Part shown: one piece after another, positions 46,232-57,400 of the stretch | How positions within the stretch are numbered: position 1 is the stretch's first letter | Layout: each line of letters starts with the position of its first letter | Source: Boesenbergia rotunda | Lineage: Eukaryota > Streptophyta > Magnoliopsida > Zingiberales > Zingiberaceae | Direction of reading: 5' to 3' | Assembly: GCA_024364735.1 (NCBI GenBank) | Contig: JAGFNQ010005393.1 | Coordinates: 17,526 to 81,525 of the forward strand | Length of the DNA: 64,000 nt | The notes under the pieces: model-generated | What the model saw: only the letters and a program-made list of their open reading frames with translations | Told to the model about the DNA's origin: nothing | Database searches by the model: none | Made by a program: the position numbers and the translations under genes

Positions 46232-47214
46232 CCAAGGACAAGGTGTCTAAGGTTAAGAGGGTTGAGTTTGTAGGTCAAGAGTCACCGAGGGAACACCGGT
46301 GTGGTCTAGTGTTTGTTGAGTCACCTAGGGAGGTGGCTAGGGCTAAGAGCTCAAGGGGGAGCTCTAGGAGCCTTTAGGATATATGGTGAATGGACCTTGG
46401 AAGGGGTGCTCCTAGAGGTCTAGATGGTCCATGGAATGTGTCAAAAGAATTGGAGACGAACTTGAGTCTCAATTCTTGGGTTTTGGTACGGTGTTTTTGA
46501 GTTTCATGCATGGAAATATGACATTGGGGTCATATTCCATGAAAATTAGTTTTTGATGTGTAATTGCCATGTAAATCGATGCTAGGGATGCATTGTGGAA
46601 TGGCATGGGCAGAGACATCAAGTGGAGACCAAAACTAGGACTTTAGGTCAAGGTTTGATTGAAGTTTTTAGCTAGTTTTGGGTTTTGTATCAAATTTAGG
46701 AATAGTGATAGATACATTTTGAAATGTATTTTTCCCAAGTAGGTATGAGTACCACAAATGTCTTCACAAAATTTGAGAATTTTTTGAAGATTTGTGAAAT
46801 TTCTGGCGCATTTCTGAATTTTGTCAGAAAGACTGAAATTCTGATTTTCAGAGTATTGGGGGCAGTCGACTGGTCAAGGTTGATTTTTGTATCAGCAGCT
46901 AGGTATGTGTCTAAATGATGCAAAACAACTGTATGGGGGGCTAGTACACATTGTTTTTGGTCATTAGGGATTAAAAGAATCAATGATTGGGATATTGTTG
47001 GGTTTTTTTATGTTAGGAAAAGGGGGAGAAGTGTTAGGTTTAAGTTAGGAAACCAAACACACCTTTGAGGGAAACCCTAGGTTTAGGGGGAGCTAAGATA
47101 AAGGGGGAGCATGGTTGCTCCATTCTTGGCGTAAGGGGAACCTTGGAGAGGTTCTTAAAAAACCTTTGTAAGTCCAATATAGGGGAGCTTGGGAGAAGCT
47201 TTAAAAAGTCCGTT
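46232..47214 (+). other. Copia-2 non-coding region replacing pol
   Basis: No protease, integrase or RT motifs in any frame. Contains one isolated CAGTCGACTGG at about 46863. Confidence 0.7.
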
Positions 47215-47400
47215 TTGTGGGAAATTCCTAACTTTGGGAAGTTAGGTGTAAAAATCCTAACTTAGAGGGTTAGGTGGTGAAAATTCTAACTTAGAGGGTT
47301 AGGTGGTGAAAATCCTAACTTGGAGGGATAGGTGGTGAAAATTCCTGACTTGGAGGGTTAGGTGGTGAAAATCCTAACTTGGAGAGTTAGGTGTGGGATG
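47215..47400 (+). repeat. Short tandem array before the Copia-2 3' LTR
   Basis: About six units of 29-30 bp, AAAATCCTAACTTGGAGG plus GTTAGGTGGTG. Related to the array at 31-425. Confidence 0.88.
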
Positions 47401-47508
47401 CCTTTGGATAGGATCCATTCTTGCATTGCATATGAATTGTTATTGCTATTGACTACTATCTTGTTTCCCTAACTTAAACGTATTGCCAAACATCAAAAAG
47501 GGGGAGAT

Positions 47509-48530
47509 TGTTGAGGCAATCTGTGGTTCGGAGTGACCAAGTGTTTTGATGTTTGGGCAAAGGGTTTAAGTTAGGTTTCCCTTGTGTTCTTATATGTGTA
47601 TGTTGAGTGTGCAGGTTGTACAGGTTACACATATGGACTTGGCTGGACGGCCTCGGTACGGTGATGGGTGGCATGGAGACAAGCTGGAGGCTTGTGTGCA
47701 CCCGAGGGACCTTGAAGAGCAGGGACGATGAGCTGAGGGGCGCAGACTTTGAGGCGTACGTGAAGGGTGGCATGGAGGCAAGCTGGAGGCTTGCGTGCGC
47801 ATCCGAGGGACGAGGGCCGAAGATGAAGAGGGCGTGAAAGCAACAGTCACGGCTGCTGATGAGGAGTCAGTCGAGTCGTGAGGGTACGAGTGATGTGTGA
47901 TTGTACTTGGGAAGTCCTAGGGTTCGAGTGCAGAGTGGAATGTACTCGAGAAGGGTAACCTTAGGTGTGTGAGTAGACCAGTCGACTGGCCTGAGGGCAG
48001 TCGACTGATGAAACTCATAGAAGTGTTGTGGCCTGGGAACAGTCGACTGCCCTGGGAGCAGTCGACTGGTAGGTGGCTGGTGAGTTGGCTAAAAATTCAA
48101 ACGTTGTAGTTGCAACGGTTGATTTTTAGTGGGACCAGTCGACTGCCTTGTGGGGCAGTCGACTGGTGGCAAGGGTTTCAGTCTGAGTCCTATTTAAAGA
48201 GGGCTTCGTGGTGGCTGAGATCTTTGACGAAACAAGCTTGGTTAAGGCTTGTTAGTAGTCTCTTGAGTCCAGATCGTGTCAAGGTACTGTGGCGAGGTTT
48301 CTCCACCCACAAGGAGGGACAAGGACTAGCCGGAGGTTATCGGGGGAGTGATCCACCGTCGGATTCTTGGATTAGTCACCCGTCCGGGGTGGATACCAAG
48401 TAAATCTGGTTTGTTAGCATTGTTTGTTTTCTTTATTATTGTTTCCGCTGTGCAACTAACAACGCAGGTACAAGAAGAATCGAAGAAACGCTATTCACCC
48501 CCCCTCTAGCGTACGGAATCGATTCTAACA
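47509..48530 (+). repeat. Copia-2 3' LTR (1,022 bp)
   Basis: TGTTGAGGC to TTCTAACA. Six CAGTCGACTG motifs at about 47984-48165 form three dyads (ACCAGTCGACTG ... CAGTCGACTGGT). The 100-bp internal duplication is present (from about 47662). C-rich 3' end as in the other Copia LTRs. Confidence 0.93.
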
Positions 48531-48640
48531 GTTTCATATCTGGTAGGTTGTGTGTTAACCTTCCGTCCTTGAGCCCCCTCCAATTCCCAGTTAGAGGTGG
48601 TAGGGGTTGTGTAGATCTTGGTTGGGTATCCGCAGCATCC

Positions 48641-49925
48641 AGACCAAGCCTAAGTACCTTGGGAATCCGCAACACCCGAGGCATTAGGATTTTTTCCTGG
48701 GTCGGGCGTCGGTAACACCCAGACCAAGCCTAAGTACCCCGGGCATCTGTAGCACCGCGAGATATTAGGGTATTGTTTCTTGGTTGGACTTTCATAGTAC
48801 CCAGACCAAGCCTAAGTACCCCGAGCATCCGCAGTGCCGCGAGGTATTTGGGTTTTTGCTTTCTCGGTTGGGCGTCCGTAGCATCTAGACCAAGCCTAAG
48901 TACCCCGGGCATCAGTAGCACCGTAAGGTATTAGGGTTTTATTTCTTGGTTGGGCGTCTATAGTACCCAGACCAAGCCTAAGTACCCCGGGCATCCACAG
49001 CACCGTGAGGTATTAGGGTTTTATTTCTTGGTTGGGCGCCCGTAGCACCCAAACCAAGCCTAAGTACCCCAGGCATCTCCAGCACCGCGAGGTATTAGGG
49101 TTTTGTTTCTTAGTTGGGCGCTCGTAGCACCTAGACCAAGCCTAAGTACCCCGAGCATCCGTAGTGTCGCGAGGTATTAGGGTTTTATTTCTTGGTTGGG
49201 CGCTCATAACACCTAGACCAAGTCTAAGTACCCCGTGTATCCGTAGCACCATGAGGTATTAGGATTTTTGTTTCTCGGTTGGGCGTCCGTAGCACCCAGA
49301 CCAAGCCTAAGTACCCTGAGCATATGCAGCACCGCTAAGTATTAGGGGTTTGTTTCTTGGTTGGGCATCTGTAGTACCCAGACCAAGCCTAAGTACCCCG
49401 GGCATCCGCAGCACCGCAAGTATTAGGGTTTTTGTTTCTCAGTTGGGCATCCGTAGCACCCAGACCAAGCCTAAGTACCCCGGGCATCCGCAGCACCGCA
49501 GGTATTAGGGTTTTGTTTCTTGGTTGGGCGTCCGTAGCACCCAAACCAAGCATAAGTACCTCGAGCATTCGCATCACCGCGAGGTATTAGAGTTTTGTTT
49601 CTTGGTTGGGCGTCCGTAGCACCCAGACCAAGCCTAAGTACCCCAGGCATCTGCAGCACTGCGAGGTATTAGGGTTTTTGTTTCTCGGTCGGGTGTCTGT
49701 AGCACCCAGACCAAGCCTAAGTACCCTGGACATCCACAACACCACGAGGTATTAGGGTTTTGTTTCTTGGTTGGGCGTCCGTACCACCCAGACCAAGCCT
49801 ATGTACCCCGAGCATCCGCAGCACCGTGAGGCATTAGGGTTTTTGTTTCTTGGTTGGGCGTCCGTAGCACCCAGACTAAGCCTAAGTATCCCGAGCATCC
49901 GCAGCACCGCAAGGCATTAGAGTTT
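48641..49925. repeat. 82-bp minisatellite in Tat-1, about 16 copies
   Basis: Each unit has CCCAGACCAAGCCTAAGTAC, then GGGCATCCGCAGCACCGC and a GGTATTAGGGTTTT segment followed by CTTGGTTGGGCGTCCGTAG. First period 80 bp, then 82-84 bp. It lies between the protease end and the Copia-2 insertion, where Tat pol should be. ORFs in it (MLQMPGVLRLGLGATDAQP repeats) are not genes. Confidence 0.93.
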
Positions 49926-50199
49926 TGTCAGATGTACTGGCACTTTTGTGATGACACGTTCCTTTATTTCATGAATTCACTGCAAGGCAGTAAAGATACA
50001 TATGCGAGTATATAGTATGCCACACAAATCTTACCGGGGGTGACAGGGTGGGAGATAGTTGGCCTGCTTTGGCCTCTTGTGCTTTTTGGCCCTATCCTCC
50101 TGTGAATGGTCGCTTCCTCCAGTTAGCCTTCCTGTGCCCTCAGGTTTTTTCGGGACTCCGATCTGACTTCCCCACTGTAGCATCACCGAGACACCAGTT
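49926..50199. other. Tat-1 spacer after the minisatellite
   Basis: Decayed sequence between the array and the last recognisable pol residues; no domain recognised. Confidence 0.4.
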
Positions 50200-52107
50200 A
50201 GTCCCCTTTGACTTTAGCCACTCGGTGGCCTATCGGGAATTTTATCTTCTGATGGTAGACAGAGACCACCGCCTGAAAGACACTGAGTGTTGGGCGACCC
50301 AAGATGACGTTGTAGGATGAGGGAGCATCCACGATCAAAAGGGTGTCCTCCTGGTCCTCTCGAGCAGGTCGCTGCCCAATGATAGCGATAAGGTGATTTG
50401 CCCTATCGGCTGTACTCGATACCCGGTGAAGTCGAACAGCAAGGTCGAAACTGGAAGTAGTTCATCCTCATCGATCTACATCTGATCCAGAGAAGCCTTG
50501 TACAGGATGTTCACGGAACTCTATGTATCCACGAAGATGTGCTTGACCTCATAGTTGATGATGCGGGCAAGGATCACGAGGGCATCTTCATGGGGAGCTT
50601 CCACCTCTTCCAAGTCTTTGGGGCCGAACGAGATCGTAGGGTCGTGATCCTTGCTCCGGCTCGTCCCAATTGCATAGTTCTCCAGATGCTGGGTGTTGGA
50701 CTTCCATGCCCGATGGGAATCTCCTCCGGTGGATCCTCCGGAGATTACACCCACATATCTAGAGGGCGGGTCGCGTGTAGGGGTCTTGCCCTTCCCGGGG
50801 TCTCTTTCCAAGGAAGGAGACCTGCTGGGTGCAGGCCCCCGACTTCTTCCTCTTGACTGCGACCGAAACCGATGTCGGGTCTCGTTTTCTCCCTACTGCC
50901 TCCGTCTAGGAGAAAGGCTTCGCCGAGGGGAATTTCGGCGATACCCCGTCTTCTTCCACTTCCTCCGAGGTTTGGGGTCTGCCGCTTCACTCAATTTTTT
51001 CTTCAAGGTATGACACTCCTCGGTGGAATGTGTAATACTACTGTGGAAGCCGCAGTACTTCATCAGTGGCTCTGACAGCTCGGTGTCCACTGTCTCGACC
51101 AGTTTCCGTCTACCAACCCACTGGTCCTTCCTCGGATGAATGTCTTTTCCTCGGGTTGGAGTTGGAGGTTCCCCCTTTCGGACCGGGTAACGGCTTGAGG
51201 GGGGACTCCGGCTGGTTCCTTGCGGCGGGCGAATTGCATCTCCTCCACGTTGGCGTGCTTAACCGAATGCCCCAGCAGATTATCGAAGCTGGCGGGTGGC
51301 TTCTTCACTAGTGATCGGAAAAACTCCCCTTCCGAAAGCCCATGGGTATAGGCGCTGACAAGGATTTCCGACGTCGCACTTGACATATCTTGTGCCACCC
51401 GGTTGAACCGCTGGATGTACTCCTTGAGTGACTCTTTCAGCTTCTTCTTGAGAGCGAATAGATTGAGTATCGTCTTCTGATAGCGATGGCTACTGGCAAA
51501 GTGGTGGAGGAAGGTGGTTCTAAACTCCATGAAGGAGTTGATAGAACCTGGGGGCAACCTCTGGAACCATCGTTGGGATGCTCCAAATAGAGTGTTCAAG
51601 AACACCCGACACTTTACACCGTCGGTATACTGGTGTAGGAGTGCCGCATTTTCAAACTTACTGAAGATGAACCTCCGAATCTGTCTTCCCATCGTAATCA
51701 GCAATCTCAGGCCCGCAAAACTGCTTTGGCATGGGGTCTTCTACAATCTCGGATGAGAAGGGAGTAGAGAGAGCCTTAGGGGAGGCCTTAGGTTCCTCCC
51801 TCTTCCTCTGTCCATCTTCATGTCTCAGCGCGCTAGAGGCTACTGAGTTGACCTTCTCAATATCTCTGGGAGAGTCTCGCCGATGGTCCGGGGCTACTCC
51901 GGCGCGCCGCTCCGGTAGTGTGACGGATCTTCACGGTTGAGGGTGCGAGATGGAGATTCTGGGGATCTCCTCCCGCACAGAAACACCTCGCTGTGAGGCG
52001 GCCTGCTCGATTTGATGTTGTTCGAGTGTCTATTTGATGGCGTTGGCCACCAAGCAATCCAGTTCCTCTTTTGTCAGGACGATAGATTGTCCCGCCGACT
52101 CTGTCAT
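50200..52107 (-). pseudogene. Tat-1 gag and protease, broken
   Basis: Minus strand from ATG 52107 (MTESAGQSIVLTKEELDCLV). The Retrotrans_gag domain is at about 51704-51200: FLNTLFGASQRWFQRLPPGS, FRTTFLHHFASSHRYQKT, KESLKEYIQRFNRVAQDM. A zinc-finger-like CGFHSSITHSTEEC follows at about 51050. Protease at about 50640-50500 reads DALVILARIINYEVKHIFVDT, a stop, SS: the catalytic DTGSS-like site has TAG at 50521-50523 in place of the glycine codon. A short pre-RT stretch (VILGRPTLSVFQ-like, frameshifted) ends near 50220. Further stops near 52031 and 51926 and frameshifts confirm a pseudogene. No RT follows. Confidence 0.85.
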
Positions 52108-52132
52108 CGGTGCTCCTTCTAGTGCTTTACTA

Positions 52133-52154
52133 GTTTCCCACAGACGGCGCCAAA
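52133..52154 (-). other. Tat-1 primer binding site
   Basis: Minus-strand TTTGGCGCCGTCTGTGGG two bases after the 5' LTR end (GGAACA), the GGCGCC-type primer site common in plant Tat and Athila elements. Confidence 0.8.
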
Positions 52155-52156
52155 CT

Positions 52157-52884
52157 TGTTCCGTAAGGAATCAACGTCGACGGCAAGTCACCAAGATTCA
52201 GCCCACGCAGACGCTGACGCTAGAGGAAGAACTCACACCCTGCGAGATTAACATGAGCGTTAGGGGAACACACCGGAGGTTGTCCGGCGGAACCCACTTC
52301 GACGCTTAAGTCAGTGCCTCGATCCAGGAGATGAAGAGAAGGCAAAAAAAGTATGCGTCAAGTAAAGAGAGTGTAACCCCCTTACCGGAGGGATTGAAGT
52401 ACCTTTTATACCTGCGGCGGCTGTCTCACGAGTCTCCACGTGTCATATCTCCCAATTGTCGGTTACAGGATAAACTTTGCAACGGTCTCATTAAGTTCGG
52501 ACCGTTGCAATAATTATGGGTTATGATGACTCCGCGATAATTGGTGAGGGCTATCCGTAGATCCGAAGAAAGGGGGGTCGTTCCTTGAGGCTGAATGTTT
52601 CTCAGGCTTCGCTTCCCTGAGGTGATCTCAGAGTCTTCTGGCCCGGGGGGTCCCGGGCATTTTGCCTTCCCGAGGTGGTCTCGGAGACCTAGCTTCCCGA
52701 GGTGATCTCGAGAGTGCGCCCTCTGATTTGATCTCCGGGGCATGTCTATCCGCGGGGGGTCTCGGGGGATCCCCTTCCCGAGAGGGTCTCGGGAGCTCCG
52801 GAAAGAGAGTCGTTCAGACTCGCTATCTCTTACCACATAACTTCTTCAATCCGTATATCAACTAAGAGATGCTCAGTCCCATCA
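52157..52884 (-). repeat. Tat-1 5' LTR (right copy, 728 bp)
   Basis: TGTTCCGTAAGG to CCCATCA on the plus strand; pairs with 28963-29699. Confidence 0.9.
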
Positions 52885-52911
52885 TTATAATTACATTATC
52901 ATAACTAAAGT

Positions 52912-53927
52912 TGATCCTGTCGCGAAGTGAGGTGGCGGTCCCATGGGCCAGACGGGCCTCCCGGGTGACACGAGCCGAGGAGGTGGCCGCGTGCGGGCTG
53001 CGCCTTGCCACATCCCTGCAAAACAACGACCGTCAGTAAACCCGCCGGGGAAATCCCCGGTCAGGCACTCCTACGGTCAAGTCAGTCTCCGAGGGCAGAT
53101 GAGTGGAAACTGAATCGAAATAAGACAAGGGTTGCGAGAACTCACGTGCGCGTACCTACGGTGGAGGGAGTGCCAAGCTTATGTAACCGGGGGAGCTGAC
53201 AACCCTTGTTCGTATTGACGAGACAAGAGCGTGGTAGCTGTCAGCTCGTATGGAGCACTGCAAAGTGGCGCAGCATGGCACGGGGTGCTCGAGCAGTACG
53301 GGAGTACTATGTGCGCAGTACGAGGGTACTGGATGGGCAGATTAACCGCGTAGAGATGTCAGAGGTGGATAGGTTATGAAGAACCCCGTTAGCAAGGTCG
53401 TACCCTGGATGTAAGGATGTGAGGGGGCATAAGGGTGGGACAGCCCGTACCCCGACCGCGGACTGGCGAGTCCGAGTGCTGGGGACCGAGTCGGGTAAGG
53501 ACCAGGGAGCGTGGGCGGCCAGGCGTCCGACTAGTAGCGAGAAAGAGAGAGCATAGGGTACGCCCTAGGTGGGGGGTTATCGCGGGATGCCTACCCGGTC
53601 CTAGTTGGTCATCCAGTCTAAGGGATGTCAATATATCAACCGAGTGTGGGGAATTACCTGCTGGGGGTGCCAGGCCCTGCTCTAGGTCGAGGTAAGGTCG
53701 AAGAGCACGGGCAGCCAAACACCTGTTTGGTCGGGTGACTGAAGGACGACCCGACCACCTTCGTCGAGGGTCTGATTGACCCCATCCGACCTTCTTTCTC
53801 TGGAGGGTTTACGGGCGCGGGGACCTGTCCGTGGATTCTACTGCTGACCTCTTCCTCAGGCCTTCGTGGCGCCAGGCTGGCTGGTGTGCCCAGCCTGTGC
53901 ATCTACCCGTGGGCAAGGCGAGGATCA
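52912..53927 (-). repeat. Tat-2 3' LTR (left copy)
   Basis: TGATCCTGTCGC to AGGATCA. The first 778 bp match 63223-64000 closely. Contains AGGGAGCGTGGGCGGCCA at about 53504, the core of the 61.8-62.8 kb array. ORFs inside (53389-53718 minus and partners) recur in the other LTR and are not genes. Confidence 0.85.
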
Positions 53928-54498
53928 TAAGCGTCCCCCTCGATTCTAGTCGAAGGAGGCGGCGAGTCCGACTGACTGGACCACCCGTCCGTTCAAGTAA
54001 GCCTGGCGCGATAGGAAGTCTTAGTCCCGCGGGTGAGCTTCTGTACAGGTTTGCCGAAGCCTAAGGATCCTGGCCGATTGGTGAAGTCACCCGGTTTGTC
54101 TTTTTGCTGCTGACGGTTCAGTATCCCTGAGCAGCTGGAAACTCTTCTACCTATTGCTTACAACTGGGGATGGCTCCTCGTGCCTCCTCCCCATTCCTTC
54201 TCCAGTTATCGAGGCAGTTATCGTTCGTTCCCCGAGGAACGAGGTTGGGTGCGAGGCGCCTTGCTTCCCGGGCCCCGCTGGGCCTGCTCATGCGGTTATT
54301 ACTGTCTGCCGTCTCCATTGTGGCCACCACCAGGGGGTCCTGTCATCCTCCATATTTAACTAAATTCCCACTTTTTCCGCCGCCTCTTCACTTTTCACTC
54401 CGGCGCACTATCTTCTCTTCTCCGGCTAGGGTTGCGGCTACTTTGTGCTCGACGCCTCTTCCCACGGGCGGGGCACTTCCTACCCTCTTCGTGTCTCC
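53928..54498 (+). promoter_or_regulatory. Tat-2 leader region before the antisense ORF
   Basis: A purine tract (minus), then GC-rich sequence; probably promoter and 5' UTR for the plus-strand ORF. No clear TATA box apart from CATATTTAAC at about 54350. Confidence 0.4.
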
Positions 54499-57400
54499 AT
54501 GGCCTCTTCATCTCGCGACATCCACCCCTGGTACGTCACGGTGAGGTCTGTTCTCACTCGTGATGACCTCGAGGCTCTTAAGATGGAGTTTCACATTCCA
54601 CCTGATCATGACATCCAGTTGCCTTCTCCTGCTGATCAACCGCGTCCATTCACTACATTACCATCTCGCGGGATCACCTGCGGGCGGGTCTGCGATTCCC
54701 CGTTCATCCCTTCATCGCCTTGGTATGCCGCTACTTCACATCAATCTGTCTCAACTGACTCCCAATTCTATCCGCCTTCTCTGTGGGTCCGCCATCATCT
54801 TTCTGTTGTATCGCCTTCCCTCACCAGCTGAACTTTTCCACCACTTCTTCTATCTGAAGAAATAGAAATGGGGCGAGTTTATTTTCCAAGCTCGCTCTGG
54901 GACTTCCTTTCTCTCTCCTCTTCCTTCCACCAGCAGGAGTTGGAAGGAAAGGTTCCTTTTCATCCGTCCCGTGGCCTCCCCGGCCACTTAACTTCCGCTG
55001 GGATTTTCCTAGAATGCCCCCTCATCACACGGATCCCCAACAGTTCCCTACCTTCGAGCACGCCCTTTCCTTGTTCAGGGGTAGACACTTCCCAATCGAG
55101 CCGCTCTTAGCTGAGAACATCTTGTCCGCGTTTGGCCTGAGTTCGGCGCTGTTCATCCGTCCTTCTTCCTTAGGTAAGTAATCCTTCCCCACTCCCTGCC
55201 TTTTGCTATTTTTTGACTTCTGCTTATTGGCCAGCTAGGATGATGTACCCGGCTGCTCCTGAGGGGGGTTACGGGTTAGGAAATGCCGAGGAACTGGAGG
55301 CACGCATTAGGGCGGTGATCAAGGAGCAGCGGGAGCAGGCTGTGGAGCAACGGGTCATGCATGGATTGCGCTCGACACTGCTGGCTGATCAGGGAGCTTC
55401 TCCACTCGGCTCCCCTTCTCGCGCCTCCTCTTCTGAAGAGGGGAAGACTCCCTCATCGGGCCTAGAGGATACTCAGCCTCTGAACCATTCCTTGTAGTGT
55501 CCCGGGGGCGCCGACTTTGTATCCGCCTCGGCCGACCCATTGATGGCTTCCTCCACTCGACCTAGCAAAAGGCGGAGGAGTGATAGGTTGGTACTTAGCA
55601 TACTTATTTGGGTTCATATTTTGTGCATATCATGAATATTTGTGCTCAATGTTACATGTTTTATCATGTTTAAGGATTAAGGATTATTTTGATGCATCAA
55701 TTTAACTTCCTACAATTATTGTAAAAATTCCTCATTGTCTTGAATTGAATTGTGTAGGGAAATTAATTTGGACCAAGTTGGCTCATGATCAAAGGCTTGG
55801 GCTTTGGGATTTAATTATGGAAGAAGATCAAAACCAAGCAATGGCCCAACCTGCTCAAGTTGATACCTATTTAAGGCCCAAGTGTGAGCCAAGCTTCATC
55901 AAGGACTCAAGCCAAGATTTGACTTAACCCACATCCAAAAACCTAACTGACCAAACCCAAGCCTAATCATCCTCACCAATCCCTAATTTCCACTAAACCC
56001 AAATTAAACCCACTCCAATGTGAACCGGTTTAGCCCACGTATAAAAGCCAAAATTTGGCACGGTGAACAGTGGCTTCGCCACTGTTTCATCGCTGCTTTA
56101 CTTCCGTTTTCCCTTCTCGGCAAGCCCCGATCTCGCTTCTTCTTCTTCTTCAAGCTGCAGAGTTATCAAGGAGGCTAAGGTCATCATCTGGACTATCTTC
56201 TGCAGCCTGGAATCTCGCTCTCGAGGGTTTCTTGGGCAAGTGTGCACTGTCCTGTTCCTGCGGCGCAATTAGTCTGATTTCAGTTGTTGTGGCCACGAAG
56301 CTGATTGATTCGATTTCAGTGAAGTTGTCTAACAGCTTTGCGGAGCTCATCGATCATCCTCGCGCTAAATCGCAGCGGATTAGATCAGTGTTTCCGGAGT
56401 TGCTACTTTAAATCTGTTTTGAGTTCTGAAATCTTGAGTGCGAGAGGGTTTCTCAAATTCAAGGCTCCAGATTCATTCAGATCCAAGCCCAGAGTATTTC
56501 AGAAGCCTAGTTGCTGATTTCTGGATTATTTCCAGCTCTTGGGTGACGCCAAGAAGTGTAGTTTGTGAAGATGGGTTGAATTCGAGTGGAGTAGTTAATT
56601 TGTTTTCAATTCTGCAGTTGCTTCCGAATTCACTTTGCTTTGTCAATAGATTCTTGTAGCTGTAATTAGATTTACTTTTAGATTGGAGTGCCTGGTTTTC
56701 CTCATAAATTAGTTTCAATTCAGTGTAAGAATTAGAGTTGTCTATTTTTAGTTTATAGTTTTGTTTGTTTCTTGCAAATGACTTAGCTGCATTTAATATT
56801 TAGGTTAAATCCCAATCCTATTTGAACCTGCCACTTTGACTCGGTTTTATTCTGTTAAGTTCTAGTTAATTTAATAATTAGGTTTCAATTGCTTAGGTTA
56901 AGTAGGATTAAGATCTGTTGAGTATTGGTTAACTGTTGAGATAGATTTTGGTTAAGTTGCTATTCATAGAGCTCGGTGGATTGAGTTAGCTGCAAGATTT
57001 AGAGTTCACTTTTTAATCTAGGATTTATTTGAAAAACCAATCAAAAAGAAAAAAATAGAATTTGAACTTTCTCCTTGATGCAACTTTAGCTAAGTTTTTC
57101 TTTAATTGTTATGGTTAGTTTAATCTACTCGTTAGCTCATTTCACTTAGCATAATATTCCCATTTTGTTAGCTTTGAGTCTTCACTGGTTTTCTCTCTTG
57201 TTGCATTTAAGGAATTGTTTTAAAATACCAAAACCCTCCATTTTACATCGGAAACCCAAAAAGATCCCTAAGTCTAATTTCAAGCAAAGCTACTACTAGT
57301 CCTTGTGAAAAATACGACTCGAGACCCCTACACTACACTTTTCTTTTGTGAGCCGTGGGTTTTCGACACTTAATCAATTTGAGGCCCATTCGTGACAATC

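Larger units (their letters stand above)
34467..48530 (+). mobile_element. Copia-2: gag-only Copia-type element (plus orientation), with a nested gypsy element
   Basis: Target duplication GTTTC (34462-34466, 48531-48535); ends TGTTGAGGC...TTCTAACA. The 5' LTR is split by a gypsy element (34467-34962 plus 44180-44686, about 1,003 bp); the 3' LTR is 47509-48530 (1,022 bp). A tRNA-Met type primer site follows at 44689, gag is at 44777-46231, then non-coding DNA and a tandem array, and a polypurine tract AAAAAGGGGGAGAT abuts the 3' LTR. There is no protease, integrase or reverse transcriptase, so it depended on a relative for movement. Confidence 0.92.
28963..52884 (-). mobile_element. Tat-1: non-autonomous Tat-lineage Ty3/gypsy element (minus orientation), with a nested Copia
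   Basis: Bounded by a 5-bp duplication TTATA (28958-28962, 52885-52889), with LTRs of 737 and 728 bp. On the minus strand a TTTGGCGCCGTCTGTGGG primer site follows the right (5') LTR, then gag and protease (52107-50200). The left end carries an antisense additional ORF (30292-32873, plus). Reverse transcriptase, RNase H and integrase are absent; an 82-bp minisatellite (48641-49925) takes their place. Copia-2 (34467-48530) is nested inside, so the element itself is only about 9.9 kb. An antisense extra ORF near the 3' LTR is a known Tat feature. Confidence 0.9.

Noticed and set aside
53389..53718. 109-codon minus ORF recurring at 63552-63833
   Set aside because: Recurs because it lies in both Tat-2 LTRs; frames differ between the copies.
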